Source: Shimia aestuarii (GTDB taxonomy: Bacteria; Pseudomonadota; Alphaproteobacteria; Rhodobacterales; Rhodobacteraceae). From it: a DNA stretch of 64,000 bases. The stretch covers positions 1,302,001 to 1,366,000 of the forward strand of contig NZ_FOTQ01000001.1 of the NCBI RefSeq assembly GCF_900114635.1, read 5' to 3'. Positions 27,409 to 36,511 of the stretch are shown in pieces. Below the pieces are notes generated by a model. It was not told the DNA's origin, did not search any database, and was given only the letters and a program-made list of their open reading frames with translations. The position numbers were made by a program, and so were the translations under genes. Each line of letters starts with the position of its first letter. The first letter of the stretch is position 1.

Positions 27409-28584
27409 TCAGATGCGCTCGATCGCAAGCGCGATGCCCTGACCGCCGCCGATGCACATGGTGATCAGCGCCTTGGAGCCGCCGATACGCTCGAGTTCAT
27501 ACATCGCCTTGACGGTGATGATCGCGCCGGTGGCACCAACCGGGTGGCCCAGCGCAATGGCGCCGCCGTTCGGGTTGACCTTGGCGGTGTCGAGGCCGAG
27601 GCCCTTGTTCACGGCAATGGCCTGCGCAGCGAAGGCTTCGTTGGACTCGATCACGTCGAAATCGGCAATCGACAGGCCGGTGCGCGCCATCAGGTTCTCA
27701 ACCGCCGGGATCGGGCCGATGCCCATCACTTCGGGGCGGACACCTGCCAGCGCATAGCCCAGAACGCGGAATTTCGGCGTCAGGCCCGCTTTTTCGGCAG
27801 CATCGGCGCGGGCAAGGACGACAGCAGCGGCGCCGTCATTGATGCCCGAAGCGTTGCCTGCGGTCACACGACCGTCCTTGCGGAAGACCGGGCGCAGCTT
27901 GGCCAGCGACTCCATGGTCGATGCCTTGGGGTGCTCGTCGGTGACGAAATCGACCATGTCGCGCTTGACCTTGACCGGAACCGGCACGATCTGGTCCTTG
28001 AAATAGCCCGCCTCGATGGCGGCCAGCGCACGTTCCTGGCTGGTCACGGCAAAGGCGTCCATGTCTTCCCGAGTGACGTCGTGCTCATCCGCGACGTTTT
28101 CGGCGGTCACACCCATATGGCCGGTGCCGAACGGGCAGGTCAGCGCGCCGAGCATCATGTCGAGCGTCTTGACGTCACCCATCTTGGCCCCAAAGCGCTG
28201 GGAGGGAACGATATATGGGGCGCGGCTCATGCTTTCGGCGCCGCCCGCCAGGGCGAAATCGGCGTCGCCCAGCATCAGCGATTGCGTGGCAGAGGCGATC
28301 GCCTGTGCGCCCGAACCGCAAAGACGGTTCACGTTCATCGCCGGGGTCGTGTTGGTCACACCAGCTTCGATTGCTGCCGCGCGCGACAGGTAGGCGTCAC
28401 GGGGATCGGTGTTGATGACGTGGCCGAACACGACATTGCCGATCTGGCCCGGCTCGACACCGGCGCGCTGCATGGCGGCTTCCGAGGCGATCTTGGCCAG
28501 TTCAATGGGGGTGGTGTTGGCAAGCGCGCCGCCAAAAGTGCCGATGGCGGTACGGGCGCCGCCCAGAATTACGATATCCGACAT
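27409..28584 (-). CDS. phaA: Acetyl-CoA acetyltransferase (beta-ketothiolase)
   Basis: 391 residues from the ATG at 28584, preceded by AAAGGACA and opening MSDIVILGGARTAIG as thiolases do. The nucleophilic Cys is in NVNRLCGSGAQAI, the GHP His in AIALGHPVGATGA, and the second catalytic Cys in ITMCIGGGQGIA. The biosynthetic type joins two acetyl-CoA to acetoacetyl-CoA for polyhydroxybutyrate, or runs in reverse in degradation. No phaB or phaC is nearby, so atoB is an equally fair name. Divergent from it lies an XRE/cupin regulator; further on, the kbl-tdh operon yields acetyl-CoA, which may explain the clustering. Confidence 0.92.
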   Translation of the reverse strand: MSDIVILGGARTAIGTFGGALANTTPIELAKIASEAAMQRAGVEPGQIGNVVFGHVINTDPRDAYLSRAAAIEAGVTNTTPAMNVNRLCGSGAQAIASATQSLMLGDADFALAGGAESMSRAPYIVPSQRFGAKMGDVKTLDMMLGALTCPFGTGHMGVTAENVADEHDVTREDMDAFAVTSQERALAAIEAGYFKDQIVPVPVKVKRDMVDFVTDEHPKASTMESLAKLRPVFRKDGRVTAGNASGINDGAAAVVLARADAAEKAGLTPKFRVLGYALAGVRPEVMGIGPIPAVENLMARTGLSIADFDVIESNEAFAAQAIAVNKGLGLDTAKVNPNGGAIALGHPVGATGAIITVKAMYELERIGGSKALITMCIGGGQGIALAIERI

Positions 28585-28721
28585 ATGGATGTCCTTTGTG
28601 GTGATAGTTACTCTCAAGCACGCGTACCCTACTGATTTGGTCCATTGCTGTTAAGGCGCGAATGGTCGCTGCGACGCAGCGTGCATTGACAGCGACGCCG
28701 CGTCATGGGCAGGAAGGAAGA

Positions 28722-29285
28722 ATGTCCAACGATTCCCATATCCTCGGCCTGCTGCCGAGCCGTCTGAAAGAGGCCCGGCGCCAACAGGGATTGTCGCTTG
28801 ATGCGGTCGCCAAACTGTCGGGCGTGTCCCGTTCGATGGTGAGCCAGATCGAAAGGGGCGAATCGAGTCCGACCATCGCGACGCTGTGGAACCTGACCAA
28901 GGCGCTGCAGGTGGATTTCGCCGGGCTGCTGGAGGAAAGCACAACGGCGGACCGGATCGAAGTGCTGCGGGACGGACAGGTGCCGACGATCGAGAATCGC
29001 GGCGAAGGTTGCTCGATCCGTATCCTGTCGCCTCCCGAAGATGCCGGGAAGCACGAGATCTACGACATCCATTTTGCCCCTGACGGTGAGTTGGACAGCA
29101 ACCCCCACACGCGCGGTGCCCGTGAACAGTTGAGCGTGATCGACGGCTGCGTGGACATCACCTCTGGCGAGGCGACACAACGGCTTGGCGCCGGAGATAC
29201 GGCCCGCTACGCCGCAGACGTGACGCACTGCATCCGCGCGGTCGGCGGCCCAGCACGCGTGTTCCTGGTGGTACGGGACGCCTGA
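28722..29285 (+). CDS. XRE-family transcriptional regulator with C-terminal cupin
   Basis: 187 residues from the ATG at 28722, preceded by AGGAAGGAAG. Residues about 10-65 form a helix-turn-helix of the Cro/CI type ([23 protein letters not shown], read in two parts). Residues about 110-185 form a small cupin barrel ([44 protein letters not shown]) that probably binds a small ligand. It is divergent from the thiolase gene and upstream of kbl-tdh on the same strand. Control of threonine/glycine or acetyl-CoA genes is a reasonable guess; the effector is unknown. Confidence 0.85.
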   Translation: MSNDSHILGLLPSRLKEARRQQGLSLDAVAKLSGVSRSMVSQIERGESSPTIATLWNLTKALQVDFAGLLEESTTADRIEVLRDGQVPTIENRGEGCSIRILSPPEDAGKHEIYDIHFAPDGELDSNPHTRGAREQLSVIDGCVDITSGEATQRLGAGDTARYAADVTHCIRAVGGPARVFLVVRDA

Positions 29286-29364
29286 GTCCCCTCTTCTTTT
29301 TTGCACTCAAGTTTGGCGGGCGATGCGTTGCGTCGCCTGATTCCGTTATTTTGGATTTTTTCCT

Positions 29365-29386
29365 AAATAGTGAAATTCTTCTATTT
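29365..29386. promoter_or_regulatory. Inverted repeat upstream of kbl
   Basis: AAATAG (29365-29370) and CTATTT (29381-29386) form an inverted repeat with a 10-bp centre inside an AT-rich stretch about 50 bp before the kbl start. The spacing of 16 bp between half-site starts suits a dimeric regulator. Candidates are the neighbouring XRE/cupin protein or an Lrp-type protein; neither is shown. Confidence 0.4.
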
Positions 29387-29437
29387 CGGAGGCGCATCCG
29401 CTATGATAGATTGCCTTCCAGAATCATGGAGGAACCA

Positions 29438-30625
29438 ATGTCCGAAGCATTCCTGACCCACATTCGCGAAACGCTGAACACCATTGAGGCCGAGGGGCTC
29501 ATGAAGCGTGAACGCATGATCACCTCGCCCCAGGGCGGCGAGATCATGGTGGGGGAACGCGAGGTCATCAATCTGTGTGCCAACAACTATCTCGGGCTGG
29601 CCGATCACCCCGCGCTCATCAAGGCGGCGCAGGATGCGATGGAGCCACGCGGTTTCGGTATGGCGTCGGTGCGATTCATTTGCGGAACGCAAGATATCCA
29701 CCGAGAGTTGGAGCAAAAGCTGGCGGCGTTCCTGAACAAGGATGACGCCATCCTTTTTGCTGCCTGTTTCGATGCCAATGGGGGCCTGTTCGAACCGCTG
29801 CTGGGCCCCGAGGATGCCATCATTTCCGACAGTCTCAACCACGCGTCGATCATTGACGGGGTGCGGCTCTGCAAGGCGAAACGGTATCGCTACATGAATA
29901 ACGATATGGCCGATCTCGAGGCGATGCTGAAACATGCCCGCGAAGAAGGCGCGCGGCATATCATGATTGCCACGGATGGCGTTTTCTCGATGGATGGCTA
30001 CCTTGCCAACCTGCCCGAGATCACCCGTTTGGCGCGCGAATACGAGGCGCTGGTGATGGTGGATGATTGTCACGCGACCGGGTTCATGGGGCCGAACGGG
30101 GCGGGCACGCCGGATCATTTTGGGGTGGATGTGGACATCCTCACGGGGACGCTGGGCAAAGCACTTGGGGGGGCCATCGGCGGTTATATCGCGGGGCCGC
30201 AGCCAGTGATTGATCTCTTGCGGCAGCGCGCGCGGCCCTATCTGTTTTCCAACTCGCTGCCGCCCAGCATCGTGGCCGCCGGGATCGAGGCGATCCGACT
30301 GGTCGAAGAAGGCGCCGACATGCGCGCACGGTTGTTCGAAAACGCCGCCTATTGGCGTGCGGGTCTTGAAAAGCTGGGATTTGACATTCTGCCGGGCGAG
30401 CACCCGATCATTCCCGTGATGCTGGGCGAGGCGCAGTTGGCGCAGGACATGGCCGCACGTCTGTTCGAGGAAGGCGTCTATGTGAGCGGGTTCTTTTTCC
30501 CGGTGGTGCCGCGCGGCCAGGCGCGCATTCGTACGCAAATGAACGCGGCCCTGACAAAAGACGAACTGGATCGGGCTCTGGCCGCATTTGGCAAGGTCGG
30601 GCGCGACCTGGGGGTGATCCAATGA
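29438..30625 (+). CDS. kbl: Glycine C-acetyltransferase (2-amino-3-ketobutyrate CoA ligase)
   Basis: 395 residues from the ATG at 29438, preceded by GGAGG. It is an alpha-oxoamine synthase of PLP fold type [36 protein letters not shown] (read in parts), [11 protein letters not shown] and the PLP lysine in [15 protein letters not shown]. It cleaves 2-amino-3-ketobutyrate with CoA to glycine and acetyl-CoA. The stop overlaps the tdh start by four bases (ATGA), so the two proteins are made together and may channel their unstable intermediate. Length and motifs match E. coli Kbl. Confidence 0.95.
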   Translation: MSEAFLTHIRETLNTIEAEGLMKRERMITSPQGGEIMVGEREVINLCANNYLGLADHPALIKAAQDAMEPRGFGMASVRFICGTQDIHRELEQKLAAFLNKDDAILFAACFDANGGLFEPLLGPEDAIISDSLNHASIIDGVRLCKAKRYRYMNNDMADLEAMLKHAREEGARHIMIATDGVFSMDGYLANLPEITRLAREYEALVMVDDCHATGFMGPNGAGTPDHFGVDVDILTGTLGKALGGAIGGYIAGPQPVIDLLRQRARPYLFSNSLPPSIVAAGIEAIRLVEEGADMRARLFENAAYWRAGLEKLGFDILPGEHPIIPVMLGEAQLAQDMAARLFEEGVYVSGFFFPVVPRGQARIRTQMNAALTKDELDRALAAFGKVGRDLGVIQ

Positions 30626-31668
30626 CCCGGCCCAACACAATGAAAGCACTGGAAAAATCCGAACCGCGCGAAGGCCTTTGGATGGTGCAGGCGCCCGTGC
30701 CCGAGATCGGACCGGATGACGTTCTAATCCGAGTAAACAAGACCGGGATCTGTGGCACGGATATCCATATCTGGAATTGGGATGAGTGGGCCGCACATAC
30801 GGTGCCGGTGCCGCTGATCACCGGGCATGAGTTTGCTGGTGAAATCGTTGAACTGGGTCGGGATGTGACTGGGCTGGAGATCGGTCAGCGGGTGTCGGGC
30901 GAAGGACATCTGATCGGCACGGAAAGCCGCCAGAGCCGCGCAGGGAAGTTCCACCTTGATCCGGGCACGCGCGGGATCGGGGTGAATGAACAGGGCGCGT
31001 TTGCACAATATCTGCGCCTGCCAGCATTCAATGTGGTCCCTTTGCCGGACGATATTCCGGATGAGATCGGGGCCATTCTCGACCCGTTGGGCAATGCCGT
31101 GCACACGGCTTTGAGCTTTGATTTATTGGGCGAAGACGTGCTGATCACTGGCGCCGGACCGATCGGGATCATGGCGGCTGCGGTGGCGCGTCATGCAGGG
31201 GCGCGTAACGTGGTGATCACGGATATTAATCCGGACAGGTTAAAACTTGCTGAACATGTGGTGCCGACAGTGCGCACGGTGGATGTGGCGCGCGAAGATT
31301 TGCAGGACGTGATTGCCGAATTGAAGATGAAACAGGGCTTTGACGTGGGGCTCGAGATGTCCGGCAGCCAGGCGGCGCTGGACCAGATGGTCGAGGCGCT
31401 GGTGATGGGGGGCAAGATCGCGCTTTTGGGAATACCGCCAGGCAAGTCGCCGGTGGACTGGAGCCGGATCGTGTTCAAGGCGATCACGATCAAGGGCGTC
31501 TATGGGCGCGAGATGTTCGAGACCTGGTACAAGATGATCGCCATGTTGCAGAACGGGCTTGATGTGAGCCGCGTGATCACGCACCAATTTGGTGTGGATG
31601 AGTTTCGCGATGGATTTTTGGCAATGAAGTCAGGAACTTCTGGGAAAGTGGTATTGAACTGGCGGTAA
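30622..31668 (+). CDS. tdh: L-threonine 3-dehydrogenase without structural-zinc cysteines
   Basis: 348 residues, zinc alcohol dehydrogenase family. The catalytic zinc site is intact ([17 protein letters not shown]), as are the Rossmann motif [20 protein letters not shown] and the Tdh-type [11 protein letters not shown]. It oxidises threonine with NAD+ to 2-amino-3-ketobutyrate, the Kbl substrate. Aligned by eye to E. coli Tdh without gaps, the four structural-zinc cysteines are replaced by Gly99, Ser102, Ser105 and Asp113, so the lobe [15 protein letters not shown] has no zinc site. The rest of the protein is highly conserved. Translation is coupled to kbl. Confidence 0.93.
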   Translation: MTRPNTMKALEKSEPREGLWMVQAPVPEIGPDDVLIRVNKTGICGTDIHIWNWDEWAAHTVPVPLITGHEFAGEIVELGRDVTGLEIGQRVSGEGHLIGTESRQSRAGKFHLDPGTRGIGVNEQGAFAQYLRLPAFNVVPLPDDIPDEIGAILDPLGNAVHTALSFDLLGEDVLITGAGPIGIMAAAVARHAGARNVVITDINPDRLKLAEHVVPTVRTVDVAREDLQDVIAELKMKQGFDVGLEMSGSQAALDQMVEALVMGGKIALLGIPPGKSPVDWSRIVFKAITIKGVYGREMFETWYKMIAMLQNGLDVSRVITHQFGVDEFRDGFLAMKSGTSGKVVLNWR

Positions 31669-31706
31669 GGGGCGTTGCCCCTCTGGGCCGCTGGCCCATT
31701 CACCCC

Positions 31707-31733
31707 AGGATATTTTGGGCAAAAGGAAGAGGG
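31707..31733 (+). repeat. Intergenic motif GGATATTTTGGGCAAAAGGAAG, copy 1
   Basis: The stretch AGGATATTTTGGGCAAAA followed by GGAAGAGGG lies directly before the CysK-like gene and supplies its ribosome binding site. A close variant (GGAGTATTTTTGGCAAAA, then TGAAGAG) lies at 39744-39773 in an unrelated intergenic region. It follows a small GGGGC/GCCCC hairpin at 31669-31681. Confidence 0.5.
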
Positions 31734-31734
31734 C

Positions 31735-32691
31735 ATGGCCGCGAATTCCCTTATGGACGTGATTGGCGGGACGCCTTCGGTGTGGCTGGACCGGCTGGTG
31801 CAGGCGCGGGGGCTGGAGGGGCGTATGCTTGCCAAGCTGGATTACCTGAACCCCGGATTTTCCAAGAAAGACAGGGCCGCCAAGGGCATTATCGAGATGG
31901 CGGAAGCCAGTGGCGCGTTGCGTCCCGGGCAGACGGTGGTCGAGCTGACCAGCGGCAATATGGGGACCGGGTTGGCGATTGTCTGCGGGCTGAAGGGCTA
32001 TCCGTTCGTGGCGGTGATGAGCCGAGGGAATTCGGTTGAGCGGGCGCGGATGATGGCGGCTTTGGGGGCCGAGGTGGTGTTGGTGGACCAGCTGCCGGGT
32101 TCGGTGCCGGGGCAGGTTTCAGGCGGCGATCTTGCCGAGGTGGATCGGGTAACGCGGGAAATTGTTGAAAAACGACAGGCCTTTAGGGCGGATCAGTTTC
32201 ATCACGCCGGGAATGCGCGGGCGCATTTTGAGACCACGGGGCCGGAGATGTGGGCCGATAGTGATGGCAGCCTGACCGCCTTTGTGGATTTCGCCGGGTC
32301 TGGGGGTACCTTTGCCGGGACCATCCGCGCGCTGAAGGATTGCAACCCGGGCCTGCGCGGCTATGTCGTGGAACCCGAGGGCGCCGAGGCTCTTGCCGGG
32401 GGTGTGGTGACACGTCCGGATCATCCGATTCAAGGCGGTGGCTATGCGATGGCCGATCTGGAATTCCTTCAGGGCTGTCAGGTGGATGGCTACCTGTCTG
32501 TCACCGGGGAGGCCGCGCGGGAAACGGCGCGGGCCCTGGCGCGGGAGGAAGGTATTTTTGGCGGGTTTTCAGCCGGGGCCAATGCGGCGGCGGCGCTGGA
32601 TTTGCTGGCCGGACCGGAGCGTGGCGGTGTGGTCGGGATCGTGATCTGCGACAGTGGATTGAAATATCTCAGCACCGATTTGTGGGCCTGA
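31735..32691 (+). CDS. CysK/cystathionine-beta-synthase-family PLP enzyme
   Basis: 318 residues from the ATG at 31735, preceded by AAGGAAGAGGG. Fold type II PLP enzyme: the Schiff-base lysine is in FSKKDRAAKGIIEMA, the substrate loop reads TSGNMGTGLAIV (CysK has TSGNTG), and the phosphate loop is GSGGTFAG. Such enzymes catalyse beta-replacement, for example O-acetylserine plus sulfide to cysteine, or beta-elimination. The gene is the third of an apparent kbl-tdh operon, 66 bp after tdh. The changed loop (Thr to Met) suggests a substrate other than that of classical CysK. No regulatory CBS domain is present. Confidence 0.8.
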   Translation: MAANSLMDVIGGTPSVWLDRLVQARGLEGRMLAKLDYLNPGFSKKDRAAKGIIEMAEASGALRPGQTVVELTSGNMGTGLAIVCGLKGYPFVAVMSRGNSVERARMMAALGAEVVLVDQLPGSVPGQVSGGDLAEVDRVTREIVEKRQAFRADQFHHAGNARAHFETTGPEMWADSDGSLTAFVDFAGSGGTFAGTIRALKDCNPGLRGYVVEPEGAEALAGGVVTRPDHPIQGGGYAMADLEFLQGCQVDGYLSVTGEAARETARALAREEGIFGGFSAGANAAAALDLLAGPERGGVVGIVICDSGLKYLSTDLWA

Positions 32692-32745
32692 TCCGGGCTT
32701 ACGCAACAGCAAATGGTTAATGGCCCTGTTTTACAAGGGTTTGGT

Positions 32746-32789
32746 GATCGGTATCGCGTCGGTAACACGTCGGTATTGCGTCGGTATTG
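32746..32789 (+). repeat. Four-unit 11-bp TCGGTA repeat, copy C
   Basis: Four consecutive 11-bp units: GATCGGTATCG, CGTCGGTAACA, CGTCGGTATTG, CGTCGGTATTG. It lies 54 bp after the CysK-like gene, between convergent gene ends, in the same orientation relative to the upstream gene as copy B. Confidence 0.9.
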
Positions 32790-32864
32790 ATGTGAGTCGC
32801 GCCCGAAATCGGCGTGTGTTACCGCAGCGGCCTTTACCTTTGCGTAAGGGTTGGCCCCGTCGCC

Positions 32865-33593
32865 TCAGGGCTGCAGCACCCGGCGCCCGTCTTCGTCCAG
32901 CACCCAGCAATCGCGGCCTTCGAACACCGCAGCCGTCAGGGCGCGGCCATGGCCTGCTCCGCTGTCGAGATTGACACGGTTGCCGCGATGCTCCGGTGCC
33001 GGGCGGTGTGTGTGGCCATGCACGACAAGCCACGGGTGCGGGTCGGAATAATCGAGGAACTCGCGGCGAATCCAGCACAGATCGTCATTGGACTGGTCCG
33101 CCAAAGCCAGGCCGGGGCGGACCCCTGCATGCACGAAGAGCAAATCGCCATGGAGATGGTGGTAGGGCAACCCGTCGAGGAAATCGCGGTGGGCCGTTGG
33201 AACGGCCTGCTGTGCCTCGGGATGGACCTGGTAGTAGCGCGCGCCGTCCGGCACGGTCACGCCGTAGGACGCGAGGGTATCCAGCCCGCCGATTCGGTCG
33301 TCGAGCCAGTGATAGCCAAGCAGAAGCTGGGGATCAGGCTTGATGTCCTCGGAGAGCCAGTAGGACATCATCCGGTCATGGTTGCCACGCAGGACGGTCC
33401 AGTCCCGGCCCTCTTGGACTCCGGTCATAAGCCGGTCGATCACACCCCGGCTGTCGGGGCCACGGTCCACGAGATCGCCTAGGAACACCACCTTGGCATC
33501 CGCACCGCCGTCTCGCGTGATCCGCTCAAGCGCCGCGTCAAGCTTGTCGAGGTGTCCGTGAATGTCTCCGACAGCATAGATGGGGGCGGTCAT
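32865..33593 (-). CDS. PPP-family metallophosphoesterase (serine/threonine phosphatase type)
   Basis: 242 residues. The full set of PPP metal-binding motifs is present in order: VGDIHGHLDKL, GDLVDRGPDSRGV, LRGNHDRMM, FVHAGVRPG and VVHGHTHRPAPE. It matches bacterial PrpA/ApaH-like cytoplasmic phosphatases that act on phosphoproteins or dinucleotide polyphosphates; which one cannot be told from sequence. It lies downstream of serA on the same strand, separated by the serA terminator, and its ribosome binding site AGGAG sits in a perfect hairpin. Confidence 0.88.
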   Translation of the reverse strand: MTAPIYAVGDIHGHLDKLDAALERITRDGGADAKVVFLGDLVDRGPDSRGVIDRLMTGVQEGRDWTVLRGNHDRMMSYWLSEDIKPDPQLLLGYHWLDDRIGGLDTLASYGVTVPDGARYYQVHPEAQQAVPTAHRDFLDGLPYHHLHGDLLFVHAGVRPGLALADQSNDDLCWIRREFLDYSDPHPWLVVHGHTHRPAPEHRGNRVNLDSGAGHGRALTAAVFEGRDCWVLDEDGRRVLQP

Positions 33594-33600
33594 GGGGTGT

Positions 33601-33618
33601 CTCCTGCGTCTGCAGGAG
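33601..33618 (-). promoter_or_regulatory. Hairpin covering the phosphatase ribosome binding site
   Basis: On the minus strand CTCCTGC and GCAGGAG form a perfect 7-bp stem with a 4-base loop. The 3' arm contains the AGGAG site seven bases before the phosphatase ATG at 33593. If it folds in the mRNA, it would hide the ribosome binding site. Confidence 0.5.
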
Positions 33619-33650
33619 CTTTGTAGACCGGGAGGCCGCGCGGGAAAAGC

Positions 33651-33678
33651 AAAACGCCGCCCCGGTGTGGGACGGCGT
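33651..33678 (-). terminator. Intrinsic terminator of the serC-serA operon
   Basis: On the minus strand ACGCCGTCCC pairs with GGGGCGGCGT (one G-U pair) around a 5-base loop, followed by TTTT. It lies 24 bp past the serA stop codon. Confidence 0.85.
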
Positions 33679-33701
33679 CGATTTTGCAGTGCGTTTCAGG
33701 A

Positions 33702-35297
33702 TCACGCCACGTCAAAGGCGAGCGGTTTCACCTGACGGAACATGCCGGTCTTGCACAGTTTCTCGATGATCGGTGCAGGGACTTGATCATCGACGTAGAG
33801 CAGAGCGATGGCTTCGCCACCGACGTCAGCGCGGCCAAGGGTAAAGTTGGCGATGTTGACGCCGTTTTCGCCCATGGTCTGACCCAGCATACCGATGATG
33901 CCCGGCACGTCTTCGTTGGTGGTGTAGAGCATGTTGGCGCCGACCTCGGCGTCGATGTTGATGCCCTTGATCTGGATGAAGCGCGGCTTGCCATCCGAGA
34001 ATACCGTGCCCGCAACCGAGCGTTCGCGTGCGTCGGTGACGACGGTGACCTTGACATAACCGTCAAAGGCGCCTGCCTTGTCCTGATTGGTGGTCGAGAT
34101 CTTGATGCCACGTTCCTTGGCCACAACCGGGGCCGAGACCATGTTCACGTCGGGGTTCACGCGCTTCATGATACCTGCGATGACCGAGCAGTTCAGGGCC
34201 TCGAGGTTCATGTCGGCGGCGACACCGTCGTAAAGGATGTTGATCGCCTTGATCGGCTCGTCGGTGAGCTGACCTGCGAAGGCGCCAAGGTGATCGGCGA
34301 GCTTGATCCACGGGCCCATGATCTTGGCTTCTTCGGCAGTCACGGACGGCATGTTGAGCGCGTTTTCGACAGCGCCGGTCAGCAGGTAGTTCGCCATCTG
34401 ATCGGCAACCTGCAGGGCGACGTTTTCCTGGGCTTCAGTGGTTGCCGCGCCGAGGTGCGGGGTGCAGACCACGTTGGGCAGGTTGAAGAGCGGGTTTTCC
34501 TTGGCGGGTTCTTCGGAGAACACGTCAAAGGCCGCACCAGCCACGTGGCCGGATTTCAGCAGCTCTGCGAGGGCTTCTTCGTCCACCAGACCACCGCGGG
34601 CACAGTTGATGATGCGCACGCCTTTCTTGGTCTTGGCGAGGTTTTCCGCCGACAGGATGTTGGCGGTTGCCGGGGTGAAGGGCACGTGCAGGGTGATGAA
34701 ATCGGCGCGGGCGAGGAGATCGTCGAGTTCGACCTTTTCGACGCCCATCTTGTTGGCCTTCTCTTCCGAGAGGAAGGGGTCATAGGCGATGACCTTCATC
34801 TTGAGGCCACGGGCACGGTCGCAGACGATGCCGCCGATGTTGCCGGCACCGATGACGCCGAGGGTCTTGTTGGTGAGTTCGACACCCATGAACTTGGATT
34901 TTTCCCATTTGCCCGCGTGGGTCGAGGCGGAGGCCTCGGGGATCTGGCGGGCGACGGCGAACATCATCGCGATGGCGTGTTCGGCGGTGGTGATCATGTT
35001 GCCGAAGGGCGTGTTCATGACGATCACACCCTTTTTCGATGCGGCTTCCTTGTCGACGTTGTCGGTGCCGATGCCGGCGCGACCAACCACTTTGAGGTTG
35101 GTGGCTGCTTCGAGGATGGTCGGGGTGACCTTGGTTGCCGAGCGGATGGCGAGGCCGTCATACTGGCCGATCACTTCGGCAAGCTTGTCCTTGTCCTTGC
35201 CAAGGTCGGGCATGAAGTCGACGTCAATGCCGCGATCGCGGAAGATCTGCACGGCGGTTTCGGACAGTTTGTCGGATACGAGAACTTTGGGGGCCAT
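33702..35297 (-). CDS. serA: D-3-phosphoglycerate dehydrogenase
   Basis: 531 residues, the long type with an intervening domain and a C-terminal ACT domain. The NAD-binding motif is LGVIGAGNIGGIVCDRA; catalytic segments are NCARGGLVDEEAL with the Arg, and CTPHLGAATTEAQENVA with the His. The ACT domain (NEDVPGIIGMLGQTMGENGVNI, read in parts) normally binds serine for feedback control. The enzyme oxidises 3-phosphoglycerate to 3-phosphohydroxypyruvate, the first step of serine synthesis. The ATG follows AAGGAGCG. It lies 64 bp behind serC on the same strand and ends at a clear terminator. Confidence 0.97.
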   Translation of the reverse strand: MAPKVLVSDKLSETAVQIFRDRGIDVDFMPDLGKDKDKLAEVIGQYDGLAIRSATKVTPTILEAATNLKVVGRAGIGTDNVDKEAASKKGVIVMNTPFGNMITTAEHAIAMMFAVARQIPEASASTHAGKWEKSKFMGVELTNKTLGVIGAGNIGGIVCDRARGLKMKVIAYDPFLSEEKANKMGVEKVELDDLLARADFITLHVPFTPATANILSAENLAKTKKGVRIINCARGGLVDEEALAELLKSGHVAGAAFDVFSEEPAKENPLFNLPNVVCTPHLGAATTEAQENVALQVADQMANYLLTGAVENALNMPSVTAEEAKIMGPWIKLADHLGAFAGQLTDEPIKAINILYDGVAADMNLEALNCSVIAGIMKRVNPDVNMVSAPVVAKERGIKISTTNQDKAGAFDGYVKVTVVTDARERSVAGTVFSDGKPRFIQIKGINIDAEVGANMLYTTNEDVPGIIGMLGQTMGENGVNIANFTLGRADVGGEAIALLYVDDQVPAPIIEKLCKTGMFRQVKPLAFDVA

Positions 35298-35361
35298 GGT
35301 GGCGCTCCTTCAAAGATGAATGTCAGGGAGAAAGGGGCGGGGTTTCCCCCGCGCCCGGAAC

Positions 35362-36507
35362 TTAAGCTTGTGCTTCGATTTCGGCTTCAAAGGCCCATGC
35401 GAGCCAGGGCAGCATGGCCTCGATATCCGAGGTTTCCACCGTGCCGCCGCACCAGATGCGAAGACCGGCAGGGGCGTCGCGGTAGGCACCGATATCTAGA
35501 GCGATGTTCTCGTTCTCAAGGCGCTTGGCCACGGCCTTGGCAAAGGCGGCGCCGTCCTTGATGCGGTCGTCGGTGAACTTCAGGCAAACGCTGGTGTTCG
35601 AACGGGTCGCGTCATCTTCGGCGAGGTTGGCGATCCAGTCATTTGCGTCGCAGAAATCGAACACGGCCTGTGCGTTGGCATCGGCGCGGGCGATCAGGCC
35701 CTTGAGGCCACCCACCGAGCGCGCCCAGTCCAGTGCAAAGAGATAGTCTTCGACGGCCAGCATCGAGGGCGTGTTGATGGTGGCGCCGGTGAAGATGCCG
35801 TCGATCAGCTTGCCGCCTTTGGTCAGGCGGAAGATTTTCGGCAGGGGCCATGCGGGGGTGTAGCTTTCCAGACGTTCAACGGCGCGGGGGCTGAGGATCA
35901 GCATGCCATGCGCGGCTTCGCCACCCAGCACTTTCTGCCAGGAGAAGGTGGTCACATCGAGCTTGTCCCAGGGCAGGTCCATCGCGAAGGCCGCCGAGGT
36001 GGCGTCGCAGATTGTGAGGCCCTCGCGGTCATCCGCGATCCAGTCGGCATTGGGAACGCGCACACCGGCGGTGGTGCCGTTCCATGTGAAGACAACGTCG
36101 TTGTTGCAATCGACCGAGGCGAGATCGACGATCTGGCCGTAGTCGGCGGTTTTCACTTCGGCGTCGATCTTGAGCTGTTTCACCACGTCGGTGACCCAGC
36201 CGGAGCCGAAGCTCTCCCATGCCAGCATCTCGACCTTGCGTGCGCCCAGAAGCGACCACAGGGCCATTTCGACCGCGCCGGTGTCCGATGCGGGAACGAT
36301 GCCGATCTTGTAATCAGCGGGGATGCCCAGAACTTCGCGCGTACCTTCGATCGCGGCCTTCAGCTTGTCCTTGCCAATGGCGGCACGGTGCGAACGGCCC
36401 AGAGCGGCGTCGGCGAGTTTGGTGACATCGAATGTGGGGGGTTTGGCGCAGGGGCCAGAGGAAAAACGCGGGTTGGCCGGCCGCGTTGCCGGTTGTGAAA
36501 TAGCCAT
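35362..36507 (-). CDS. serC: Phosphoserine aminotransferase
   Basis: 381 residues from the ATG at 36507, preceded by GGAAGG and opening [20 protein letters not shown] as in alphaproteobacterial SerC; the frame is open upstream without similarity. The PLP lysine is in [18 protein letters not shown], and [15 protein letters not shown] contacts the cofactor phosphate. It converts 3-phosphohydroxypyruvate and glutamate to phosphoserine. It is the first gene of serC-serA, and the 5' region has hairpins of the serC leader RNA kind. The Stf0-like gene diverges from it. Confidence 0.96.
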   Translation of the reverse strand: MAISQPATRPANPRFSSGPCAKPPTFDVTKLADAALGRSHRAAIGKDKLKAAIEGTREVLGIPADYKIGIVPASDTGAVEMALWSLLGARKVEMLAWESFGSGWVTDVVKQLKIDAEVKTADYGQIVDLASVDCNNDVVFTWNGTTAGVRVPNADWIADDREGLTICDATSAAFAMDLPWDKLDVTTFSWQKVLGGEAAHGMLILSPRAVERLESYTPAWPLPKIFRLTKGGKLIDGIFTGATINTPSMLAVEDYLFALDWARSVGGLKGLIARADANAQAVFDFCDANDWIANLAEDDATRSNTSVCLKFTDDRIKDGAAFAKAVAKRLENENIALDIGAYRDAPAGLRIWCGGTVETSDIEAMLPWLAWAFEAEIEAQA

Positions 36508-36511
36508 CAAT

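Noticed and set aside
33684-35561. A 625-codon open frame on the plus strand
   Set aside because: It is antisense to serA, which has clear family motifs and a ribosome binding site. The translation is His/Asp/Gly-rich, typical of a shadow frame in GC-rich DNA.
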